Below are positions 54,197 to 63,170 of a DNA stretch of 64,000 bases, one piece after another. The stretch covers positions 2,927,501-2,991,500 of the forward strand of contig NZ_CP061498.1 in assembly GCF_014681765.1 (NCBI RefSeq), written 5' to 3'. Source of the DNA: Roseicitreum antarcticum. Its GTDB lineage: Bacteria; Pseudomonadota; Alphaproteobacteria; Rhodobacterales; Rhodobacteraceae. Position numbers and translations under genes: made by a program. The notes below the pieces were generated by a model. That model had not been told where the DNA came from and ran no database searches. It was given only the letters and a program-made list of their open reading frames with translations. The first letter of the stretch is position 1; the number at the start of each line of letters is the position of its first letter.

Positions 54197-55077
54197 AGTC
54201 CCTCGCACCCGCACTTCAGGCGCATCTCGACGAGGGCACGACGACGCTGGCCTGGTGCTGGCGGATCGTACGAGCCGATGGGGTGACGCTTGGCTTTACC
54301 GATCATGATCGGACCCTCACATTCGATGGCACCGCTTTCGAGCCCGAAAGTGGCTTTGCGGCCTCCGAGGTGCGCTCGGGGTCGGACCTGGCGGTCGATG
54401 CTCAGGATGCCCAAGGCGTGCTGTCTTCCGACCGGATCACCGAGACCGACATCCTCGATGGCCGCTGGGACAACGCGGCCGTCGAGGTGTGGCGGGTGAA
54501 CTGGGCCGACACCAGCCAGCGATTGCTGATGCGGCGCGGGGCCATCGGCCAGATCCGGCGCGGGCGTATGGCGCTCGTGGCCGAGGTGCGGTCGCTGGCG
54601 CATGTTCTCGGCCAGACGGTCGGGCGGACGTTTCAGGCGGGGTGTGATGCGGCGTTGGGCGATGTGCGCTGCGGGGCCAATCTTGATGCCCCGGCCTTCA
54701 AAGGCAGCGGCGCGGTGATCGACCTTCTGCGCGATCGGGCCTTTACCGCGTCCGGGCTCGCGGTCTTTTCCTCGGGCTGGTTCGTCTTCGGCACGGTTCA
54801 ATGGACCAGCGGTGCCAATCTCGGGCGGCGGACCGAGGTGCTGGCGCACGACCTCGTCGATGGCGTCGCCATCGTCACCCTGCTGGAAGCGCCGGTGCGG
54901 GCCATCGCCGGGTCCGACAGTTTTACCATCCGCGCGGGCTGCGACAAGCGCATCGCGACCTGCGGCACCAAGTTCGCAAATGTTGCCAACTTCCGGGGTT
55001 TCCCCAACATCCCGGGTCAGGATGCGGCCCTGCGCTATGCCAGCCAGAACGGCGGGCATGAAGGAGACGTGCTGTGA
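54193..55077 (+). CDS. DUF2163 phage tail protein (RcGTA gp13-like)
   Basis: This 294-residue protein matches DUF2163 with the C-terminal phage_BR0599 domain: LQAHLDEGTTTLAWCWRIVR, LGFTDHDRTLTFDG, and in the second half FQAGCDAALGDVRCGANLD and AGCDKRIATCGTKFANVANF, whose cysteines are a family feature. The start is GTG at 54193, overlapping the previous stop by 4 bp and giving MKSLAPALQAHL, the usual N-terminus; an earlier GTG at 54172 adds seven residues. It is a baseplate/hub protein. Confidence 0.92.
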   Translation: MKSLAPALQAHLDEGTTTLAWCWRIVRADGVTLGFTDHDRTLTFDGTAFEPESGFAASEVRSGSDLAVDAQDAQGVLSSDRITETDILDGRWDNAAVEVWRVNWADTSQRLLMRRGAIGQIRRGRMALVAEVRSLAHVLGQTVGRTFQAGCDAALGDVRCGANLDAPAFKGSGAVIDLLRDRAFTASGLAVFSSGWFVFGTVQWTSGANLGRRTEVLAHDLVDGVAIVTLLEAPVRAIAGSDSFTIRAGCDKRIATCGTKFANVANFRGFPNIPGQDAALRYASQNGGHEGDVL

Positions 55078-55520
55078 GCCTGCTGCCCTATATCGCCGAT
55101 CCCGATCTGGTCATTGCCACCGCCTGCGGCTGGCTTGGCACACCTTATCATAATCAGGCCAGTCTGCGCGGGGTTGGTTGCGATTGCCTCGGCCTCGCGC
55201 GCGGTGTTTGGCGCGAAGTAGTGGGGGATGAACCCTTTCCGATCCCGCCCTACAGCCGGGACTGGGGCGAAACGGGGCCGCGCGAAGTGCTGGCGGAGGG
55301 TGCGCGGCGCATGATGCCGGAAATTGCCCCGGATGAGGCTGGCCCCGGCGCGCTGCTCCTGTTTCGCATGGCCCCACGCGCCATCGCCAAGCATGTCGGG
55401 ATCCTGACCGCGCCAGACCGCTTCATCCATTCCTATGAACGGCTGGGTGTCGTGGAGGAAATCCTGACCCCGATCTGGCGGCGGCGGATTGCCTTCGCAT
55501 TTCTGTTCCCCAAACGCTGA
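55074..55520 (+). CDS. NlpC/P60 family tail peptidase (RcGTA gp14-like)
   Basis: This 148-residue protein is a cysteine peptidase of the NlpC/P60 fold found in GTA and phage tails. The catalytic Cys is in GVGCDCLGLARGVWRE and the His in IAKHVGILTA. It trims peptidoglycan when DNA is injected. The start is GTG at 55074 overlapping the DUF2163 stop (GTGA). It is followed by the large tail hub gene. Confidence 0.92.
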   Translation: MSLLPYIADPDLVIATACGWLGTPYHNQASLRGVGCDCLGLARGVWREVVGDEPFPIPPYSRDWGETGPREVLAEGARRMMPEIAPDEAGPGALLLFRMAPRAIAKHVGILTAPDRFIHSYERLGVVEEILTPIWRRRIAFAFLFPKR

Positions 55521-55529
55521 AAGTTCACC

Positions 55530-58500
55530 ATGGCCACGCTCGTCCTCGGCGCTGTCGGCACTGCCATCGGCGGGGCCTTTGGCGGCGCGATCCTCGGCTT
55601 TTCCGGTGCTGCCATCGGTGGCTTCATCGGTTCCACCGTGGGCTCGGTGGTCGACAGCTGGATCGTGTCGTCGCTGGCCCCAGCGCAACGGATCGAGGGC
55701 GCGCGGCTTGACACGTTGCGCATCACCTCGGCCACCGAAGGGGCGGTGATCCCACGCATTTACGGCCGGATGCGGATCGGCGGCAATATCATCTGGGCCA
55801 CTGATTTCCGCGAGGAGATCAACACCACCAGCCAAGGCGGCGGCAAAGGGGGTGGGCCGACGGTCACCACAACGGAATATCTCTATTATGCCTCGTTCGC
55901 CATTGGGCTTTGCGAAGGGGCAATCACCGGCATCGGGCGCGTGTGGGCCGACGGCAATGCAATGGACATGACCGGCGTCACCTGGCGCTGGTACCCCGGC
56001 GATGAGGCGCAGGCGGCCGATCCGTTCATCAGCGCAAAGATGGGAGCGGCCAACACGCCCGCCTATCGCGGCATGGCCTATGTGGTGTTCGAGGAACTGG
56101 ACCTCAGCCCGTTCGGCAACCGCCTGCCGCAGATGAGCTTCGAGGTGTTCCGCCCTCTCGCCGATCCTGACACCGCCGAGGGTCTGGTAAAGGCCGTGAC
56201 GCTGATCCCGGCCTCAGGCGAGTTCACCTATGCCACCGATGCCATCCGCAAAGGCAGCGCCGGTGCAACAGTTGCCGAGAACCTGAACGCGCTGCCTGAT
56301 ACGCCCGACATTGTTGTGGCACTGGACCGGCTGCAGGCCATGGCCCCGGCGGTCGAGAGCGTCAGTCTCGTGGTGGCGTGGTTCGGCGATGATTTGCGCG
56401 CGGGGTCCTGCAGGGTTAAGCCCGGTGTCGAGGTCGCCACCAAGGCGACCACGCCCGCCAACTGGTCGGTGAACGGGGTCAGCCGGGGCTCCGCCCATCT
56501 GGTCAGCCGCGACGCCGAAGATCGCCCCGTCTATGGCGGCACCCCGGCGGATTTCGCGGTGGTGCAAGCGATCCAGGAGATGAAGGCACGCGGGCTGAGG
56601 GTGACGTTCTATCCGTTCCTGCTGATGGATGTGCCGTCCGGCAACACCCTGCCGAACCCCTACAGCGCCAATGCCGCCACGCCCGGCCAGCCCGCATTTC
56701 CATGGCGGGGGCGGATCACCTGTTCCCCTGCGGCGGGTTTTGCCGGTTCGGTGGACAAGGCCGGCACGGCGGCAACGCAAGTTTCCGCGCTGTTTGGTGC
56801 GGCGACGCCGGGCAGTTTCAGCGTGTCTGGCGAGACAGTCGCCTTCACCGGTTCGCCCAGCGAATGGAGCCTGCGCCGCATGGTGCTGCACTACGCCCAC
56901 CTTTGTGCGGCAGCTGGTGGCGTCGATGCATTCCTGATCGGCACCGAGATGCCAGGGCTGACCACCATCCGCTCGGGGACCAGCACTTATCCCGCCGTCA
57001 CCGCGTTCAAGACCCTCGCGGCCGACGTGAGCGCCATTCTCGGCGCGGGCACCAAAGTCGGCTATGCGGCCGACTGGTCGGAGTATTTCGGCCATCAGCC
57101 GGGCGACGGTTCGGGCGACGTCCATTTCCACCTCGATCCGCTCTGGTCGGACAGCAATATCGACTTCGTAGGGATCGACAATTATCTGCCGCTGTCGGAC
57201 TGGCGCGACGGTTTTGACCATGCCGATGCCTTGGAAGGCTGGCCCGCGATCTACGACCGTGCCTATCTGCAGGCGAACATCGCGGGCGGCGAAGGCTTCG
57301 ACTGGTTTTATGCCAGTGCGGCTGACCGGTCCGCCCAGATCCGCACGGCCATCACCGATGGCGCGGCGGCGAAGCCTTGGGTCTTTCGCCCCAAGGATAT
57401 CCGCGCGTGGTGGACGAACCCGCATTTCAACCGGCCGGGCGGGGTAGAGAACGGCTTGGCCACCGCATGGGTGCCGCAATCGAAACCCATCCGCTTCACC
57501 GAACTGGGCTGTCCCGCCATTGACCGAGGCACCAACCAGCCCAACGTCTTCTTCGACCCGAAGTCGTCCGAAAGCTTCACGCCGTATTTCTCGCGCGGCT
57601 GGCGCGACGATGCGATCCAGCGCGCCTACCTCGAGGCGAGCTACCTGCATTGGGGCGACCCGGCCAACAACCCTACCTCCACCATCTACGGCGGCCGGAT
57701 GGTCCATGTGCCGGAATGTGCCGCCTGGACCTGGGACGCGCGGCCCTATCCGTTCTTTCCCGAACTGACCGACGTCTGGACCGATGGGCCGAACTGGCGG
57801 CTCGGTCACTGGTTGACCGGTCGGCTGGGGGCGGTGTCGCTTGCGGCTCTCGTGCGCCACCTCTGCCTGCGCGCCGGGATGCTGGAAGCCCTGATCGATG
57901 TCACCGGCCTCTGGGGTGCCGTTGAAGGCTATGCCATCACCGCGCTGGAAGCGCCACGATCCTCGATCAGCACGCTGGCCCGGCATTTCGGGTTTGATGC
58001 CATCGAGACCGAAGGCATGATCCGCTTCGTCATGCGCGGGCGGGCGTCCGTTCTGACCTTGGCGCATGATGACCTCTTGGCCTCCCGCGAGGGCGAGGCG
58101 CTGGAACTGGTCCGCGCACAGGAAACCGAACTGCCGCAGGCGCTGAAGTGGCAGGTCGCCCGCGCCGACGAGGATTATGATGCCGCCCTTGTCGAGGCCC
58201 GTCGCATCACCGTCGACACCACCCGCATCGCCTCCGAAAGCTTCCCGATGGCGATCCCGCCCGAGGAGGCCGAACGTCGCTGCCGCCGTGCGCTGATGGA
58301 AGCCTGGATCGGCCGCGAAAGCGCGACCTTCCGCCTGCCACCCTCGCGACTGGCGCTGGACCCTGCCGATGTGATCCGGCTGGCGCATGATGGTCGCGAG
58401 ATCGAGTTGCGCCTCGTGTCCATCGCTGATTCCGAAAGCCGGGGCGTTGAGTCCGTCCGCCAGGATCGCGCCGCCTACGACCTGCCGCCCGGCGATCCGC

Positions 58501-59492
58501 GCCCGGCATCGCTCACCCGGTCCGTGGTCTTCGGCGCGCCGGATGTCGTGCTCCTCGACCTGCCGCAACTCTCCGAAAATCAGCCCGCGCACCGGCCGAT
58601 GGTCGCGGCGCACGCCGTTCCCTGGCCGGGCGAGATGGCGGTCTTCCGCAGCCCCTCGACCGATGGGTTTGCCTTGCTGACCACCTTCGGGAGCCGCGCC
58701 CGGATCGGGAAATTGGTGTCGGATTTCCACGCGGGCCCCAGCTCGCGCTTCGATCTCGGCAATGTGCTGGTCGTCGATCTGGCCTCCGGCACGCTGGAAA
58801 GCGTCACCAACCTGACGCTGTTCGGCGGTGCCAATGCGCTGGCCGTGGAAGCCGCGCCCGGCGTCTGGGAGGTGGTGCAGGCAGGTGCCGCCGAACTGAT
58901 CGCCCCCGGCCGCTACCGCCTGACCCGCCTCCTTCGAGGTCAGCGCGGCACCGAAGCCGCAATGGGCAATCCCGCCCCGGCAGGGGCAAGAGTGGTGAGG
59001 CTTGATTCCGCCATTGCCCCGCTGCCGATAGCAGAAGCCGACCTCGGTCTGCCGTGGAACTGGCGCATCGGCCCCGCAGCACGCGCGGTCAGTGACGCCA
59101 GCTACGCCGCGCTGGCCTTTACGCCAGCCGGTCGCGGCCTTGTGCCCTTCGCCCCGGTCCATGTGGCGCAGCCATGGCGAACAGCACGCAGCCCCGGCGA
59201 TCTCACCATCCGCTGGAAGCGGCGATCCCGCGCGCTGGTGGCCGATGCCTGGGAACAGGTAGAGGTGCCACTGGCCGAGGATGCCGAAAGCTACGACGTC
59301 CAGATCCTCGACGGGGCATCGGTCAAGCGCACGCTGACCAGCAGCACGACCTCCGTCCTCTATTCCGCCGCCCAGCAGACCGCCGATTGGGGCGCGCCGC
59401 TCGGCCCCGGCCAGACGCTTGCGATCCGCATCTACCAGCTCTCGAACCGCCTCGGTCGCGGCGACTCCGCCGCTGCCATCCTCCAGTTCTGA
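55530..59492 (+). CDS. Tail hub/host-specificity protein, TIM-barrel type (RcGTA gp15-like)
   Basis: This 1320-residue protein has a Gly-rich N-terminal hydrophobic segment (GTAIGGAFGGAILGFSGAAI), a region conserved in phage tail hubs (AEGAVIPRIYGRMRIGGNII-type), a GTA TIM-barrel-like domain around residues ~440-760 (FIGIDNYLPLSDW, and PIRFTELGCPAIDRG), and a C-terminal hub part with RGQRGTEAAMGNP near residue 1145. The protein caps the tail and contacts the host surface. The long frame has no stops over 3.96 kb. It could recognise a polysaccharide; the receptor is unknown. Confidence 0.92.
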   Translation: MATLVLGAVGTAIGGAFGGAILGFSGAAIGGFIGSTVGSVVDSWIVSSLAPAQRIEGARLDTLRITSATEGAVIPRIYGRMRIGGNIIWATDFREEINTTSQGGGKGGGPTVTTTEYLYYASFAIGLCEGAITGIGRVWADGNAMDMTGVTWRWYPGDEAQAADPFISAKMGAANTPAYRGMAYVVFEELDLSPFGNRLPQMSFEVFRPLADPDTAEGLVKAVTLIPASGEFTYATDAIRKGSAGATVAENLNALPDTPDIVVALDRLQAMAPAVESVSLVVAWFGDDLRAGSCRVKPGVEVATKATTPANWSVNGVSRGSAHLVSRDAEDRPVYGGTPADFAVVQAIQEMKARGLRVTFYPFLLMDVPSGNTLPNPYSANAATPGQPAFPWRGRITCSPAAGFAGSVDKAGTAATQVSALFGAATPGSFSVSGETVAFTGSPSEWSLRRMVLHYAHLCAAAGGVDAFLIGTEMPGLTTIRSGTSTYPAVTAFKTLAADVSAILGAGTKVGYAADWSEYFGHQPGDGSGDVHFHLDPLWSDSNIDFVGIDNYLPLSDWRDGFDHADALEGWPAIYDRAYLQANIAGGEGFDWFYASAADRSAQIRTAITDGAAAKPWVFRPKDIRAWWTNPHFNRPGGVENGLATAWVPQSKPIRFTELGCPAIDRGTNQPNVFFDPKSSESFTPYFSRGWRDDAIQRAYLEASYLHWGDPANNPTSTIYGGRMVHVPECAAWTWDARPYPFFPELTDVWTDGPNWRLGHWLTGRLGAVSLAALVRHLCLRAGMLEALIDVTGLWGAVEGYAITALEAPRSSISTLARHFGFDAIETEGMIRFVMRGRASVLTLAHDDLLASREGEALELVRAQETELPQALKWQVARADEDYDAALVEARRITVDTTRIASESFPMAIPPEEAERRCRRALMEAWIGRESATFRLPPSRLALDPADVIRLAHDGREIELRLVSIADSESRGVESVRQDRAAYDLPPGDPRPASLTRSVVFGAPDVVLLDLPQLSENQPAHRPMVAAHAVPWPGEMAVFRSPSTDGFALLTTFGSRARIGKLVSDFHAGPSSRFDLGNVLVVDLASGTLESVTNLTLFGGANALAVEAAPGVWEVVQAGAAELIAPGRYRLTRLLRGQRGTEAAMGNPAPAGARVVRLDSAIAPLPIAEADLGLPWNWRIGPAARAVSDASYAALAFTPAGRGLVPFAPVHVAQPWRTARSPGDLTIRWKRRSRALVADAWEQVEVPLAEDAESYDVQILDGASVKRTLTSSTTSVLYSAAQQTADWGAPLGPGQTLAIRIYQLSNRLGRGDSAAAILQF

Positions 59493-59503
59493 AGGCCCAC
59501 CAC

Positions 59504-61426
59504 ATGTCCGATACCTCCACGCATCTTGGCCTGCCGTACCTCTTGGCAGCCCAAGCCCAGAAGCATGTCACCCACAACGAGGCCCTGCGGCTGCTCGACG
59601 CCATGGTCCAGCTTTCGGTCATCGACCGCATGCGCACCACGCCTCCGACAGGCCCGGCCGACGGCGACCGGCATCTCGTGGCCTCGGGTGCTGCGGGGCT
59701 CTGGGCCGGCTGGGATCTGAACGTGGCATTCTGGGTCGATGGCGTCTGGATGCGCCTGGTCCCACGCCCCGGCTGGCTGGTCTGGATCGCGGCCGAGCAA
59801 GTGTTTCTGGTCTGGAACGGCAGCGCCTGGGACCCGGTCGGCGTACCACAGGATGTTTCCGACGCGATCTTCAGCCTCGTCAACGATGCAGACCCGACGA
59901 AGAAGGCGTTGTTCTCGCTGTCGGGGATCACCACCGGTACGACCCGGACCTTCAACCTGCCGAACACCTCGAGCGAGTTGGCTATCCTCGCGGGCACCCA
60001 GACCTTCACCGGCAACAAGACCTTCTCGGGCACGCTGACCGCCTCGGGCACTGTCACAGTCTCGGCAGCCTCGGCCAGCATTGGCACGGCGACGACGACT
60101 GCCACCTATGGGTTTGGCACAGGCGTCACGACCACCGGTGTCACGAAGACCGTGAACCTCGGCACCGGCGGCGCGTCCGGATCGACCACGGTCGTCAACA
60201 TCGGCTCGGCCACTGCCGGGGCGGGTGGCAGCACCGTGGTGAATACCCCAACCGTGACCTTCGCCAATGCCGTCACGCAGGTCGGCATGCCCCAAGCGAA
60301 CCTAACTGCCCAGCTGCTGGGCCTCGGCGGGGCGACAGCCGACAGCTACAACCGGATTTCAGTCAACACGTTCGCGCTTCTGTTCAACAACGCCGGGGCC
60401 GGGATCGAAGCGACGATGAACAAGGCGGCGTCCGGGAACGATGCTGCCTTCGCCTTCAAGACCGGGTTCTCGGCGCGGGCGCTGATCGGTCTGCTCGGCA
60501 ATGACGACTTCAGCGTCAAGGTCAGCCCGGATGGCTCGGCCTTCTTCGATGCCTTGAAGATTGATCGCACCAGCGGGCAGGTGGAACTGCCACAGCCGAC
60601 GATCCTGCCGGGGCTCGCTGCTGCGCCGTCGCCACCGCCCTCTGGCAAGATTGCGGTCTATGCCCGCAACCGCGCTGGTGCGCCGTGGATCGACGTGATG
60701 CGTCCCTCCGGCCGGGATTTTCCGCTGCAACCGCATTTCGGGGTCAACCGCATCGCGAACTGGTCGCCCTCCGTCACCACCACGATCACCACCGAAGGCC
60801 TGCCGATCACCTCGGTCGGCACCGTCTCGACCCCAACGCTCGCCGCGTCCAACCTGGCCGCCAGCATGCGCCGTTGGCGTCTGACTTCGGCGGCACTGGT
60901 GGATTCGGTTGCCGACCAGCGCTCTGCGGGCTGGGCCTGCTGGCGCGGCAATGCGGCCGGGCTTGGCGGCTGGACTTTCGTCACACGCATCTCGCTGACC
61001 ACCCTACAGGCGACCGGCATGGGCTTCTTCGGCCTCTACGGCTCACCCGCCGCGCTGGCCACCACGCTGACGCTGGCTACGGCCATTAACTGCATCGGCA
61101 TCGGCTTCCAGCGCGGCACCCACACACGCTGGCAGCTGGTCACAAACGACGCTACTGGCGCGCCGACCCTGACCGACATGGGGGCAAGCTTTGCAATCGC
61201 CACCGGCGGCGTCCTGACGCTGTTCATTGCAGCAGCGCCGAACGGCGGTTCCGTCTGGATCAGGGTGGTCGATGAGGTATCAGGCGCGGTGTTCGAGCAG
61301 GAGATCAGCGCTGATCTGCCGGCGAGCACCCAGTTCCTCTCGCCGCGGCTGTTCATGAACAACGGGGCCACGGCGGCGGCTGTCGCCTACGACTGCTCGG
61401 GGGTTTACGTCGAGACTGATTATTGA
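59504..61426 (+). CDS. DUF2793 tail fibre-type protein
   Basis: This 640-residue protein begins with the DUF2793 domain (LGLPYLLAAQAQKHVTHNEA, WAGWDLNVAFWVDGVWMRL). From about residue 135 it becomes Thr/Gly/Ala/Ser-rich and repetitive, a typical fibre shaft (GTQTFTGNKTFSGTLTASG). The C-terminal ~180 residues look like a globular receptor-binding domain (GWACWRGNAAGLGGWTFVTR, IGFQRGTHTRWQLVTND). The start at 59504 lies 11 bp after the previous stop. It is the last phage gene; no tail assembly chaperone or integrase follows. Confidence 0.88.
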   Translation: MSDTSTHLGLPYLLAAQAQKHVTHNEALRLLDAMVQLSVIDRMRTTPPTGPADGDRHLVASGAAGLWAGWDLNVAFWVDGVWMRLVPRPGWLVWIAAEQVFLVWNGSAWDPVGVPQDVSDAIFSLVNDADPTKKALFSLSGITTGTTRTFNLPNTSSELAILAGTQTFTGNKTFSGTLTASGTVTVSAASASIGTATTTATYGFGTGVTTTGVTKTVNLGTGGASGSTTVVNIGSATAGAGGSTVVNTPTVTFANAVTQVGMPQANLTAQLLGLGGATADSYNRISVNTFALLFNNAGAGIEATMNKAASGNDAAFAFKTGFSARALIGLLGNDDFSVKVSPDGSAFFDALKIDRTSGQVELPQPTILPGLAAAPSPPPSGKIAVYARNRAGAPWIDVMRPSGRDFPLQPHFGVNRIANWSPSVTTTITTEGLPITSVGTVSTPTLAASNLAASMRRWRLTSAALVDSVADQRSAGWACWRGNAAGLGGWTFVTRISLTTLQATGMGFFGLYGSPAALATTLTLATAINCIGIGFQRGTHTRWQLVTNDATGAPTLTDMGASFAIATGGVLTLFIAAAPNGGSVWIRVVDEVSGAVFEQEISADLPASTQFLSPRLFMNNGATAAAVAYDCSGVYVETDY

Positions 61427-61440
61427 AGCGGCCGCGGGCT

Positions 61441-61471
61441 AAGGCAAGCCCCCCAGCCGCTGGAAGCTCAA
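61441..61471 (-). promoter_or_regulatory. CueR-type promoter box facing the prophage end
   Basis: On the minus strand TTGAGC (61471-61466) is followed by a 19-bp spacer carrying CTTCCAGC..CTGGGGGG and then TGCCTT. It aligns well with the copZ promoter at 63046-63076 (shared CTTGA, CTTCCA, GG-rich right half). No minus-strand gene lies downstream in the window, so the gene it once served may have been replaced by the phage. Confidence 0.5.
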
Positions 61472-61533
61472 GAGATTTCAAAGCGACCTGAAAGACTTGA
61501 CCGCGCAGCTTGCACCACGCGGCCAGCGCCAAG

Positions 61534-62016
61534 TCAGTTGGCGCTTTCGGCCAGCCAGGTGGTCATCCGATCGATCTCGCCGACCTGTGCTGCAATGATC
61601 TCTCCCGCAAGCTCGATCATCTGTTCGTCGTCGCCATGCTCGAGCAGCACCTGCGCCATGTCGATTGCGCCCTGGTGGTGGGCGATCATCCCGCAGGCGA
61701 ATGCCACGTCGGCATCCTCACTCATCATGCCTTCGTGCATGGCCGGCATGGTGATCATCATCCTGCGCATGTTTTCCTGAACATGCTCGGGCATGGCATC
61801 GAGATCCACGCCTCCCATACCCATCATGTCCATCATGCCGGAACCCATGCCGACGCTCTGATTGCCATGCCCCATGGAGGAGTGGTCCATTCCGCCCGTA
61901 GTGGACGAAGCGGTGCATTGCTCGGGAAGCTGGAACGCTGCGTCCTGGGCCAAAGCAGGTGCCGAGAATGCAGTTGTGGCGATAGCCGCTGCGAGGATTT
62001 TCTTCGCGATGTTCAT
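61534..62016 (-). CDS. Secreted DUF305 protein (copper-associated)
   Basis: This 160-residue protein has a signal peptide (MNIAKKILAAAIATTAFSAP, then ALAQ), a Met/His-rich stretch (HSSMGHGNQSVGMG, MMDMMGMGG) that could bind copper, and the DUF305 core AFACGMIAHHQGAIDMAQVL. DUF305 proteins are four-helix-bundle, ferritin-like and often lie in copper-resistance clusters. Location is periplasmic. It shares its strand with the cupredoxin and copZ genes and is the last of the three. A 240-bp gap separates it from the cupredoxin. Confidence 0.9.
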   Translation of the reverse strand: MNIAKKILAAAIATTAFSAPALAQDAAFQLPEQCTASSTTGGMDHSSMGHGNQSVGMGSGMMDMMGMGGVDLDAMPEHVQENMRRMMITMPAMHEGMMSEDADVAFACGMIAHHQGAIDMAQVLLEHGDDEQMIELAGEIIAAQVGEIDRMTTWLAESAN

Positions 62017-62258
62017 CTGGAGTTCTCCTGATTGTCTGGTTTCTTAACCGGCATTCCCAAGGGGGTCTGCCGCTCGAGGGCAAGTTCGGGCGAGTCAGCC
62101 CTGTGATCAAGCGTGTTTGCTGCCAGTGCGTGTGTTGGCGTCGTATGCCGACCCTCCGACACGTTGTGCAGCAACGCCGCTTGAAGTGCGGGTTGGCGAC
62201 GATGCCAAGCGCCCTGCATGCCGACGTCGGTGAGCTGTCATTCAATCGTGCGATCACC

Positions 62259-62801
62259 TCATGTGGACGGTGCCGTCACGACCAGGGGTCCGAACATCCC
62301 GGCCTCGTAGTGACCCGGAATGAGGCATGCGAACCTGAATTCACCCGCGCTGGCGAACGTCCATGCCAGTTCTCCGCTCTCGCCAGGCTGAAGGGTGATC
62401 GCGTTGTCCGTGTCGTGCGGCATGTCATGGGCCGCCTCCGACATCATGTCGTCCTTGTGCGCCATGATCTCCGCCGTCGTATTGAAAATGAACTCGTGCT
62501 CGATCATGCCGTCGTTCGATATGGCGAAGCGCACGGTTTCGCCCGGCTGGACCTCGATCAAACCGGGCTCGAACAGCATTCGGCCGTCGTCAGTCTCAAT
62601 CATGGAAACGTCGATCGTCCGCGTGGCCGCGTCGATCGCCGCCGGTTCACCCAGGGAATGCCCGGCATCCGAACCCTGTCCGCCTGCGTGCATATCGTGG
62701 CCGTGAGTGCCGGTGCCGTCGCTCATGCGTGTCTCGGCAAAGGCCAGCCCTGCCGACAATGCCAGGGCACCGCCGATGAACGCAATTGAAAACCTGTTCA
62801 T
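62259..62801 (-). CDS. Periplasmic cupredoxin (plastocyanin/azurin-like)
   Basis: This 180-residue secreted protein has a signal peptide (IAFIGGALALSAGLAFAE), a short His/Met/Asp-rich linker and one blue-copper domain. The likely copper ligands are His in GMIEHEFIF, Cys in FACLIPGHYEAGM, and the following His and Met. Such proteins carry or store copper in the periplasm. It lies between copZ and DUF305 on the same strand and is probably co-transcribed from the CueR-type promoter upstream of copZ. Confidence 0.9.
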   Translation of the reverse strand: MNRFSIAFIGGALALSAGLAFAETRMSDGTGTHGHDMHAGGQGSDAGHSLGEPAAIDAATRTIDVSMIETDDGRMLFEPGLIEVQPGETVRFAISNDGMIEHEFIFNTTAEIMAHKDDMMSEAAHDMPHDTDNAITLQPGESGELAWTFASAGEFRFACLIPGHYEAGMFGPLVVTAPST

Positions 62802-62816
62802 GGTGCGTCCCTCCGT

Positions 62817-63014
62817 TCAGGCTGCGCGCGCGGCGGGGTAGCCGGCTTCTTCGAGCACGGCTTCCACGTCCGCACGCGATGCGCTGGTTGTCACGTCGAC
62901 CTTCCGGTTCGGCGGATCGGTCGCGATCTCGGCCTTCGCGTCCACGGAACGGATCGCCGCAACCACGCTTTTCGCGCAGCCGCCGCAGGACATGTTTTCG
63001 ATGTGAAACTGCAT
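62817..63014 (-). CDS. copZ: CopZ-like heavy-metal-associated chaperone
   Basis: This 65-residue protein is a single HMA domain with the Cu(I)-binding motif MSCGGC and the ferredoxin-like beta-alpha-beta-beta-alpha-beta fold (VDVTTSASRADVEAVLEEAG near the end). It would shuttle Cu(I) to CopA. It is the first gene of the minus-strand copper run and shares a divergent promoter region with copA. Confidence 0.92.
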   Translation of the reverse strand: MQFHIENMSCGGCAKSVVAAIRSVDAKAEIATDPPNRKVDVTTSASRADVEAVLEEAGYPAARAA

Positions 63015-63045
63015 GAGAATCTCCTTGGTTTAGCTCATGCATAAC

Positions 63046-63076
63046 CAAATGGGGCCTCCCACCGTTGGAAGGTCAA
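63046..63076 (-). promoter_or_regulatory. CueR-type promoter for copZ
   Basis: On the minus strand TTGACC (63076-63071) is followed by 19 bp with the dyad CTTCCAACGGTGGGAGG and a -10-like CATTTG (63051-63046). A 19-bp spacer with a dyad between -35 and -10 is the hallmark of MerR-family activation, here by CueR on Cu(I). No cueR gene is in the window. Confidence 0.65.
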
Positions 63077-63102
63077 GAGGCAAAAAAATTATTAACTTTC
63101 CC

Positions 63103-63133
63103 TTGACCTTACCATCGCTGGAAGCCCCATCTT
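63103..63133 (+). promoter_or_regulatory. CueR-type promoter for copA
   Basis: TTGACC (63103-63108), a 19-bp spacer with CTTACC and TGGAAG half-sites, then CATCTT (63128-63133). It is a divergent mirror of the copZ promoter 30 bp away, with the same layout, so one regulator can drive both arms. Confidence 0.68.
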
Positions 63134-63170
63134 CATTTGCGAGTGATGGATTCGAGAAAAGGAGACGGTG

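Noticed and set aside
56214..59162. A 982-codon open frame on the minus strand opposite the tail hub gene
   Set aside because: Its translation is rich in Gly, Arg, His and Gln with no family resemblance, as expected for the antisense of a GC-rich gene. The plus-strand hub protein has clear homology.
50885..61426. A functional gene transfer agent
   Set aside because: The gp12-15-like order resembles RcGTA, but head, portal and packaging genes are absent, the tape measure is truncated, and a phage lysis cassette interrupts the order. A decayed prophage fits better.
33862..61533. A second attachment site copying the tRNA-Ser 3' end
   Set aside because: Reading for the TTCGAATCCCTCTC segment past the integrase gave no second copy within the window.
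62017..62258. Small gene between the cupredoxin and DUF305
   Set aside because: A 68-codon minus-strand frame exists, but it lacks a ribosome site and family resemblance.
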